From positions 1-19,566 of the forward strand of contig CAZDVP010000021.1 of the NCBI GenBank assembly GCA_964508865.1: a stretch of DNA of 19,566 bases, in the 5' to 3' direction. This DNA comes from UBA3263 sp964508865. Its GTDB lineage: Bacteria; Bacteroidota; Bacteroidia; Bacteroidales; Muribaculaceae. Shown in pieces: positions 6,876-13,242 of this stretch (position 1 is the first letter of the stretch; every line of letters starts with the position of its first letter). Below the pieces are notes generated by a model, which saw only the letters and a list, made by a program, of their open reading frames with translations, made no database searches and was not told the origin of the DNA. The position numbers were made by a program, and so were the translations under genes.

Positions 6876-7931
6876 ATGAACCTATTCAGCAACATACGCA
6901 ACCTGCTCGTGGCCCTGTTGGCAGCAACGGCTCTGACCGCGTGCAACAACAGCTTCATCTTTGAGGACGAAGGTGATTGCGATCCGAAATATCGCGTGAA
7001 GCTGCGCTACGACTGGAACATGAAATATACCGATGCCTTCGCAGCCGAGGTCGACCACGTAACGGTTAACATCGTCGACCCCGACGGCCGCATCGTCTAC
7101 ACCCACCAAGAATCGGGCGACGCCCTCAAGGCCGACGGCTACGAAATAGTGCTCGACCGGGCCCTCAAACCGGGCACATACCGCCTGCACGCATGGTGCG
7201 GCAGCGGCGCCGAGCCGGGCAACAGCTCCTTTATGGTGCATCCGGCCGAAACCCTCGAGGAACTGCAGTGCACCCTGCTGCCCGACCAACCGGCCGACCG
7301 CGCCGATATCAGCGGCGCCGACGGCCAGCACATCCAGCGCCCGCTGGGCAACCTCTACCACGGCCTGACCCAGGAGCTCACCTTCCCCGAAGACGAAGGC
7401 ACCCACCGCGACACCATTCCCCTGGTCAAAAACACCAACTCGGTCAAGGTTATGCTCCAGCACTTGTCAGACGTGCCCCTCGACGGCGATGACTTCGAAT
7501 TCACCATAACCTCGAAAAACGCCCGCATGGCCCACGACAACTCCATGATCGAGTCAGACCCGGTGACCTACCACGCCTGGGATGTGCGCACCTATGCCGG
7601 CACCCTCGGCCCCGACTCCGACGGCCACATGCAGGGCGGCACCCACGACGCCATAGTTGCCGAATACACCATTGGCCGACTCATGGCCGACGAAGACGTT
7701 CGCCTCGAAGCGCGCCGCAAAAGCGACGGCCAGTTGGCCTTTTCGGTCGACATGGTCCGCCTGGCCCTGCTTCTGAAAAGCGCCAACCTGCGCAACATGG
7801 ACGACCAGGAATTCCTTGACCGCCAGGACGACTATAACTTCATTTTCTTCCTCGACTCAAACTATCGCTGGACAACCTGCGAAATCAACATCCTCTCCTG
7901 GAAATACGTCCTCCAAAACCAGGAACTCTAA
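6876..7931 (+). CDS. FimB/Mfa2-family fimbrial anchor lipoprotein
   Basis: A 351-aa lipoprotein. The signal peptide ends in the lipobox ALTAC with Cys23. The block IFEDEGDCDPKYRVKLRYDW and then NMKYTDAF is the hallmark of the Mfa2/FimB family, which caps fimbrial growth and holds the stalk in the outer membrane. The usual strand pattern follows (VTVNIVDPDGRIVYT, LKPGTYRLHAWCG). The protein ends INILSWKYVLQNQEL, very like the fimbrillin's own C-terminus. An in-frame TTG at 6867 would add three residues; the ATG at 6876 gives a better signal peptide. Its position after the fimbrillin gene agrees with the anchor role. Confidence 0.9.
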   Translation: MNLFSNIRNLLVALLAATALTACNNSFIFEDEGDCDPKYRVKLRYDWNMKYTDAFAAEVDHVTVNIVDPDGRIVYTHQESGDALKADGYEIVLDRALKPGTYRLHAWCGSGAEPGNSSFMVHPAETLEELQCTLLPDQPADRADISGADGQHIQRPLGNLYHGLTQELTFPEDEGTHRDTIPLVKNTNSVKVMLQHLSDVPLDGDDFEFTITSKNARMAHDNSMIESDPVTYHAWDVRTYAGTLGPDSDGHMQGGTHDAIVAEYTIGRLMADEDVRLEARRKSDGQLAFSVDMVRLALLLKSANLRNMDDQEFLDRQDDYNFIFFLDSNYRWTTCEINILSWKYVLQNQEL

Positions 7932-7958
7932 CCCCCAAACAACCCCAAAACAGAAACT

Positions 7959-9083
7959 ATGATTCTCACCCACATATTCCGATGGCTTAAAGTTGCGGCC
8001 GCCATGCTGGCAGTCGCAGCCCTGGGAGCGTGCACGGAACCCGCGGGCGAGATTCAGGAGCCGACGACCGCAACCGGCCCCGGCACATCAAACAACAGCA
8101 CTACCTACAGGGCAGGCTTTTATCTCACCGTGAGTTCGCTGTCGGCTCCGGAAACCACCACCGCGACAGCCACACGCGCCACTCCCGCCGGCGGCTACAA
8201 TCCCGGCTCAGGCATTGAAAACTTCATAAATCTCGAAAACGACGATATCCGCGTTTTCATCTACTCCACCGCCAATAAGTTCCTTTCAGAGCTAACCGAC
8301 CTGCAAATCGTGCCCGTCAGCGACTACGACAGCAGCAAGCTCTATTTTATCAACGGCGCCACTCAAACCGACATCTCATCAGGCAACTTCAAAATCATGG
8401 TTGTTGCCAACTGGCCGGAGTATCCCGAATCAGACAAACCGGAAATGGACGATTTTTTCAAAATCACTTTTAACTTCAACGGTTCGCAGCCAACGCGCGA
8501 ACTGCCGATTCCAATGTATGGGATTAAAGAGGTTAACGTCGGCACTATCCGTCCGGACAATGCCGCCAATCTGGGCACCATCCACCTGATTCGCGCCCTG
8601 GCAAAAATCGAAGTAATTTTCGAAAATCCCGACGAAAAGTGGAACATTACCGACCTGAAACTGACGCACTATAACACCACCGGCTTCTGCGCCCCCGAGG
8701 TCAGGAGCCAGAGCGACTATGTTAAGGACGACTGGGACCGCGACTACGTTGGCCGCCCCTTCATTCCCTCCAACACAAGCAGGGCCAATGACCTCGATTT
8801 CATCGAAACCGAAAATGGCCACTATGTTCTCTTTGTTCCTGAATACGTCAACACTTCAACCAGCGAACCCGCGGCTCAGATTCACGCCAAGGTCAGCTTT
8901 GACAACTACGACTGGGCCGAGCATCTGATTGACCTGAAAAACGGCACGGCAAAAACCGACATAATGCGCAATATCTGGTTTAAGGTCACAATCAAAAAAA
9001 TCCGTAAGTCAGACATTGACATAACCGTCGACGTTATCCCCTATGCCGTTTGTGACCTTGATCCGATATTCGGACTTTCTTAA
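7959..9083 (+). CDS. Fimbrillin-like accessory lipoprotein, probable minor or tip-proximal subunit
   Basis: A 374-aa lipoprotein with lipobox AALGAC (Cys25) and a Thr/Ser/Pro-rich linker to about residue 70. The fold segments are fimbrillin-like: IENFINLENDDIRVFIYSTA, FKIMVVANWPEYPE, and LIRALAKIEVIFENPDEKWN, the last being the strand often written A-K-I-E-V in this superfamily. The C-terminus (ITVDVIPYAVCDLDPIFGLS) matches the V-x-P-W...L-x-P-x-FGL ending of many Bacteroides fimbrillin-like proteins. It lies 27 bases after the anchor gene and 11 bases before the large adhesin gene, the position of the FimC/D-type accessory subunits in characterised operons. The exact subunit role is inferred. 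Confidence 0.8.
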   Translation: MILTHIFRWLKVAAAMLAVAALGACTEPAGEIQEPTTATGPGTSNNSTTYRAGFYLTVSSLSAPETTTATATRATPAGGYNPGSGIENFINLENDDIRVFIYSTANKFLSELTDLQIVPVSDYDSSKLYFINGATQTDISSGNFKIMVVANWPEYPESDKPEMDDFFKITFNFNGSQPTRELPIPMYGIKEVNVGTIRPDNAANLGTIHLIRALAKIEVIFENPDEKWNITDLKLTHYNTTGFCAPEVRSQSDYVKDDWDRDYVGRPFIPSNTSRANDLDFIETENGHYVLFVPEYVNTSTSEPAAQIHAKVSFDNYDWAEHLIDLKNGTAKTDIMRNIWFKVTIKKIRKSDIDITVDVIPYAVCDLDPIFGLS

Positions 9084-9094
9084 ACCAATCTGAA

Positions 9095-12000
9095 ATGAAA
9101 CGACTTCACCTCCTCATAAAACATTCGGCAATCTGCCTGCTGGCGATACTGGCGGCTGTTGCGACTTCGTGCGTAGACCGTCTGTTCTACGACGATGACG
9201 CTATTCCCGAAGGAGTCAGCACGGTTGACGTTAACGTTGGTTTCGCCGCGTTTACTCCCGCGCTGGAATCGCGCGCATCGGGCACCGCCATAAAAAACAT
9301 AAACACCCTCTGGCTCGTTATCTACAAGCCGGACGGAACCCTTGTTGAAAAGCGCGAAATAACAGGCTTCGACACCGAAAAAATCGAGCCCAACGTGCGC
9401 CCCGACGGCCAACCGAGCAGCGAACAGCAAACAGGCCACGTCAGCTTCAAACTGACTCTCGACAATGGCTACTACCTGATGTATGCCGTTGCCAACCACG
9501 ACCTTTCGGCTGTGGCCGACGATGAAATCAACACTCCCGCAAAACTGAAGGCCCTTGATCTCACTTGGCAGAACACCGGAGCTGAAAACAACGCTCAGAT
9601 GTTCGGCTGGTTCGTTAACGGAGGCAAAGACACCGACCATGGCTCTGACGCACCGGTAGTTACCATTCGCGACGGAAACTCGGCTCTCCACGCCTGGGTG
9701 CGCCGCGCCGCGTCGAAACTGACCGTTGCGTTCGACACGCGCAACCTCAACGAAAACGTTTACATCTACCTCAAATCAATAACCGTTAAGGATATTCCGA
9801 CCCACTGCTATCTCAACGACCGCAACAACGTTGGAGCTGACTCCTATGGCCTCGAAAGCAAACTGACCGACGGCGAAACAATCTATTTCGGCAACGCTCA
9901 GCCGGGCGATCAGGGCAAAACCAGCTATGGCCAGTGGACCTGCCTGGCGGTCGGCGATTCAATCTACGGCCTATATAGCAACGCATACGAGCCAACGAAA
10001 AACAAGCCGTTCAGCGAACGCCTGGCAAAAGAACATAGCGAAGAAGCCCCCGCGCTCTATTTCTACGAGAACATGCAGCCCGACGGTCGCGAAGGCACCG
10101 TTACCGACAAACGCCAGGACGTTAGCGGCAACAACCTGACCGTTTCCTACCCCGACGGCACTCAGGAGGGCGAGTATGAAAAAGGCTGGAAAGACGGAAA
10201 GAAATGGGGCTCATATGTTGAAGTTAAGGCCTACTACATCTGCAACTCGGGCGACCGTCCGGGCAAAGGAGATATTACCTACCGCTTCATGCTCGGCAAA
10301 AACACCACCACCAACTACGAAGCCGAGCGCAACCACCACTACCGCCTCACGATGAAGTTCAACCGCTATGCCAACGACGTTGACTTCCACATCGATTATA
10401 AGGAAGAAGGCCGCCCGGGTTTGTTCATTCCCGACACGGTCTACGTTTCCTACTCCTATAACCAGCCATCGTCGATGACCATGCGCGCCATTCCCGCGCC
10501 GGGCTATGACTTCGTGAATCTCGAATCGGTGATTATCAACAACGAATGGCGCCCCGACAAGGATCCCAACCATCTCTATTACTACAAAGCGGCCTGGGAT
10601 GCGCAAATGGCCGCAACTGGTGATTTTGCGCTTCATTGGATTGACTCTGAGGAAAAAGAAGACGAAGAAGGCTGGGACGGCTTTGACTTCTTGAAACGTG
10701 ACCCCGAAATTCAGCCAAACACTGAGTTCGGCTTCCTGTCGCTGCGCTCAGTCGAAATAGTGACTCAGGACTTTGGCCGCGGAGTCGGCGAGAATAAACG
10801 AAATGAATTTATCCGCAACTATCGCCGCGCTTATTTCAAGCCTCATAAAAATCCCAACCATAACGGCGATACCAGAGACGTCAACGGCCCGCTGAACTGG
10901 CGAAATTATGATGATATTCCGACCGCCGACGGCTCTATAACGCATTACGATGAACACGACGGCGACTATTCATTTACCCGAACTACAAACCCGAACAACG
11001 GCGAAATTGAATATGTAGGCAATCTTCCGCTCTATACCCGCGCAAAAACCCTTGACACATGGGGAGCATATTCCGGCGCGAATATGTTCTATGAACATAA
11101 ACGTATGGCGCGTCTGAAAATCATTGCCCACTATAAGTATAATCCGGCCTCGGGCGAAGAAAAGATTTTCGGCGACGAATACACCGACGTTGGCTACACA
11201 ACGGTTATGCAGACCGAACGCGTCGATAATCCGCGCGCAATATATCGCGAGTATAATAACGACGACCAGTTTGTTGTGCGCCTCTGCTATGGCCGCGACA
11301 GTTTCTATCCGGTAATTTCCGAAGGCCCCTGGACCGCAACAATCGAGCGCGACCCCCACGGCCTTGTCAAACTGACAGCCAACGGCCAGACCGCCGAGGG
11401 CGAAGGTGCGGCTATTACCGGCCACACAAGCTCCGCGGTAACCTTTACCTACACCCCTCGCGGAAAATTGACCAGCAATTCGCAAACCCGCGGAGCAATA
11501 ATCCACATTACCTACCACAACAACAACTGCGTGCACCGAATTCTTGTGCGCCAGGGCTACGCGCCGCAAACGCTCGGCGACCATGGCACTATTATGTGGT
11601 CGACCTACAATGTTTATAACAACACCGACCTCTGCCGCTCGCCGCTTTCGGTGGGCTCGCTGTTCCGCCGCTATACTGACCTTTCCTACCCAATTCTTGA
11701 ACGCAACAACGAAGACTATGGAGTCGGCGTTATAGTCAACGGTAGCCTGAAAATATGCGACTCAGGCGACACGACCTGGCACATGGTGCATTGGGATAAG
11801 ATTCCATTCTCAAAAGATAGAGGTGCTTCTGATGCTTTCACCAACATGAACCTCAACAACCACAACCAGAGCGTTACCAATGAATACCGCCTGCCCCACT
11901 TTAATGATTTGCCGCAGATTGGCATCGTTGAGAGCGGAACGACTTCCGATTTCGCCTATGCCAACGACTATAACGTTGGCTACGGCATAGTTTATGCCGA

Positions 12001-12484
12001 CGGCGCAACAACAACTCAAACGAGCGCGAAAGCCTATAGCTACAAAGACTATGGCAACAAGGGCATCAAGAATGAATGCGGCGTTCGTGCCGCGGTTGTC
12101 TACGCACTCTCTAACGGCGACAACGTTCTGTTCCCGCTCGGCGCCAGCGGCCACGCCCGCCGCAAATCGCGCGGCTGCAGACCCGGAGGCTCAACTTGGA
12201 ATGACTACGTAGATGGCTATGGCTATATGCGCTATAGTAATGCCGACTACCGACTCGAAGGGGGAGTTTACACGTTCCGCCCGATGGTTTGGGATATTCC
12301 CGGACAGATGGGTGCTTCATATTGGATTAACAATGACGATGCCGTAGGCGCGGCCAACCACCGAGTGGCCATTGACTTCAACTACGGCAGCTTCACAACC
12401 TACTACCTCAACGACCCCGACGTCTACGTCTGGCGCAACCAAACCGAATCCGACGCCCTGCCCATCCGCCCAATCCACAAATAG
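9095..12484 (+). CDS. Large fimbrial tip-adhesin-like lipoprotein with C-terminal FISUMP/C-type-lectin-like domain
   Basis: A 1129-aa lipoprotein, far longer than ordinary fimbrillins. The lipobox is VATSC (Cys26), followed by an acidic FYDDD stretch. An N-terminal fimbrillin-like domain runs from about 40 to 430 and includes ESRAS at 58-62, a possible processing site, and RNHHYRLTMKF. A middle all-beta part lies at about 435-720. A conserved block at about 735-860 contains SEGPWTATIER, HTSSAVTFTY and HRILVRQGY. A terminal region at about 900-1129 contains NEYRLPHFNDLP (from 929), ASYWINN (from 1074) and the ending ALPIRPIHK, resembling FISUMP-type C-type-lectin-fold domains. Length, position and domain plan suggest a tip adhesin. 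DUF4906-type assignment is possible but not certain. The stop codon falls inside the left repeat array of the downstream cassette. Confidence 0.75.
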   Translation: MKRLHLLIKHSAICLLAILAAVATSCVDRLFYDDDAIPEGVSTVDVNVGFAAFTPALESRASGTAIKNINTLWLVIYKPDGTLVEKREITGFDTEKIEPNVRPDGQPSSEQQTGHVSFKLTLDNGYYLMYAVANHDLSAVADDEINTPAKLKALDLTWQNTGAENNAQMFGWFVNGGKDTDHGSDAPVVTIRDGNSALHAWVRRAASKLTVAFDTRNLNENVYIYLKSITVKDIPTHCYLNDRNNVGADSYGLESKLTDGETIYFGNAQPGDQGKTSYGQWTCLAVGDSIYGLYSNAYEPTKNKPFSERLAKEHSEEAPALYFYENMQPDGREGTVTDKRQDVSGNNLTVSYPDGTQEGEYEKGWKDGKKWGSYVEVKAYYICNSGDRPGKGDITYRFMLGKNTTTNYEAERNHHYRLTMKFNRYANDVDFHIDYKEEGRPGLFIPDTVYVSYSYNQPSSMTMRAIPAPGYDFVNLESVIINNEWRPDKDPNHLYYYKAAWDAQMAATGDFALHWIDSEEKEDEEGWDGFDFLKRDPEIQPNTEFGFLSLRSVEIVTQDFGRGVGENKRNEFIRNYRRAYFKPHKNPNHNGDTRDVNGPLNWRNYDDIPTADGSITHYDEHDGDYSFTRTTNPNNGEIEYVGNLPLYTRAKTLDTWGAYSGANMFYEHKRMARLKIIAHYKYNPASGEEKIFGDEYTDVGYTTVMQTERVDNPRAIYREYNNDDQFVVRLCYGRDSFYPVISEGPWTATIERDPHGLVKLTANGQTAEGEGAAITGHTSSAVTFTYTPRGKLTSNSQTRGAIIHITYHNNNCVHRILVRQGYAPQTLGDHGTIMWSTYNVYNNTDLCRSPLSVGSLFRRYTDLSYPILERNNEDYGVGVIVNGSLKICDSGDTTWHMVHWDKIPFSKDRGASDAFTNMNLNNHNQSVTNEYRLPHFNDLPQIGIVESGTTSDFAYANDYNVGYGIVYADGATTTQTSAKAYSYKDYGNKGIKNECGVRAAVVYALSNGDNVLFPLGASGHARRKSRGCRPGGSTWNDYVDGYGYMRYSNADYRLEGGVYTFRPMVWDIPGQMGASYWINNDDAVGAANHRVAIDFNYGSFTTYYLNDPDVYVWRNQTESDALPIRPIHK

Positions 12485-12514
12485 CTAAGGTAGCTATTAT
12501 AGATAAATTAGCTA
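12466..12514. repeat. Left TAGCTA array and direct/inverted repeat at the tip-gene end
   Basis: TAGCTA occurs with a strict 9-bp period at 12482, 12491, (TAGATA at 12500) and 12509. Bases 12466-12496 match 13140-13170 as a direct repeat (27 of 31 identical). Bases 12482-12502 match the reverse complement of 13159-13179 (20 of 21 identical). The array begins with the stop codon of the tip gene. The remaining gap to 12559 is AT-rich with no clear promoter. Confidence 0.85.
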
Positions 12515-12559
12515 CTAAAATTACTAATTTTATTCGATTATTAAAGAACCAAACTTTGA

Positions 12560-13114
12560 ATGAGCAGCAAGGCTGATTTTGCCCAACCTAAAACAAGCTA
12601 TCGCAAGCTATATGCTTTTCAGAAGGCGGAGGCGATTTATGACCTGACATATTTTTTCCTTTCAGGTCATATAGCCAAGAGTGACCGGACTCATGATCAG
12701 ATGCTTCAAGCAGCTCGTTCGGGTAAGCAGAATATTGCAGAAGGTCGGGCCGACGCAGCATCGTCAGCAGAAATGGAAATTAGGCTCTATGGCGTTGCCC
12801 GCGGCAGCCTCCATGAATTACTCAATGATTATCTGGATTTTATGCGAACACGCAGAATTGCGATTTGGGAGCGGCAGAATCCACGCCTCGCTAAATTGCA
12901 GCAAGTCTGTAAAACTCGCAACGACACCGCCTATTATTCTGAATTGGCACCCAGACTCAACGACGAAGAACTCTGCAACCTGATAATCACGCTGATTTAC
13001 CAAACAATCTCTATGATTGGAAAGATTATTGATCTTGTGAAGCAAGATTTTTTAAGCAAAGGCGGCATCAAGGAGCAGATGTTCAGAGCCCGAATAGCTT
13101 TTCGCAACAAGTAA
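12560..13114 (+). CDS. Four-helix-bundle protein (S23/23S rRNA-IVP family, suffix-domain type)
   Basis: A 184-aa, mostly helical soluble protein. YRKLYAFQKAEAIYDLTYFF, DRTHDQMLQAARSGKQNIAE and ARGSLHELLNDYLDFMR match the Bacteroidota four-helix-bundle suffix-domain proteins. These are related to the S23 proteins encoded in 23S rRNA intervening sequences and, more distantly, to the DGR accessory protein Avd. The C-terminal GGIKEQMFRARIAFR is typical of the suffix type. The length fits, and the conserved Q-A-A-R-S-G-K-Q-N-I-A-E core is intact. The ATG at 12560 gives the full domain. The cellular function is unknown; nucleic-acid binding is a guess. Lower GC than the fimbrial genes and flanking complementary repeats suggest acquisition as a unit. 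An internal 10-bp hairpin lies at 12638-12671. Confidence 0.85.
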   Translation: MSSKADFAQPKTSYRKLYAFQKAEAIYDLTYFFLSGHIAKSDRTHDQMLQAARSGKQNIAEGRADAASSAEMEIRLYGVARGSLHELLNDYLDFMRTRRIAIWERQNPRLAKLQQVCKTRNDTAYYSELAPRLNDEELCNLIITLIYQTISMIGKIIDLVKQDFLSKGGIKEQMFRARIAFRNK

Positions 13115-13131
13115 CCCGTTTACGACGAAGT

Positions 13132-13158
13132 CCGCGTTGCCGGCCAATCTACAAATAG
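13132..13158 (+). pseudogene. Possible relic of a tip-adhesin C-terminal tail
   Basis: Read in the frame matching the direct repeat, these bases give PRCRPIYK and a TAG stop, against LPIRPIHK and TAG at the end of the 1129-aa gene. One difference (CGC to CGG) is synonymous and another is His to Tyr. It may be the displaced 3' end of the tip gene or of a lost paralogue. It is too short to be certain. Confidence 0.3.
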
Positions 13159-13191
13159 CTAAAATAGCTACCTTAGCTAAAGTAGCTATTT
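13140..13191. repeat. Right TAGCTA array (9-bp period, four copies)
   Basis: TAGCTA occurs at 13156, 13165, 13174 and 13183, exactly every 9 bp. The array is itself palindromic: AAATAGCTA (13153-13161) pairs with TAGCTATTT (13183-13191), and the two inner TAGCTA units can pair. It is repeated directly and inversely at the left end of the four-helix-bundle cassette. Confidence 0.88.
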
Positions 13192-13197
13192 AAACTA

Positions 13198-13221
13198 AAT
13201 CACCCGCGCCTGCGGGTGATT
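13198..13221. terminator. Convergent (bidirectional) terminator hairpin
   Basis: AATCACCCGC (13198-13207) and GCGGGTGATT (13212-13221) form a perfect 10-bp stem with a 4-base loop. It lies between the plus-strand cassette and the minus-strand antiporter gene. A small TTTGC/GCAAA hairpin adjoins it, followed by an A run (T run on the minus strand). The T-rich tails are modest on both sides. Confidence 0.7.
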
Positions 13222-13242
13222 TGCTTCGCAAAAAAAGGATTA

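Larger units (their letters stand above)
12482..13179 (+). mobile_element. Candidate IVS-like cassette carrying a four-helix-bundle gene
   Basis: About 700 bp bounded by 21-bp inverted termini (20 of 21 matching) and containing a single gene whose family is known from 23S rRNA intervening sequences. Its DNA looks AT-richer than its neighbours. No transposase, recombinase or reverse transcriptase is present, so mobility is an inference from the termini, the composition and the gene family. Confidence 0.4.

Noticed and set aside
12551..12558. AAACTTTG as a -7 box for the four-helix-bundle gene
   Set aside because: It lies one base before the ATG, so transcription would begin inside the gene, and no -33 TTTG is at the right spacing.
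13115..13240. DGR template repeat after the four-helix-bundle gene
   Set aside because: Similarity to the adhesin 3' end covers only about 31 bases, and the differences are not confined to adenines in one copy.
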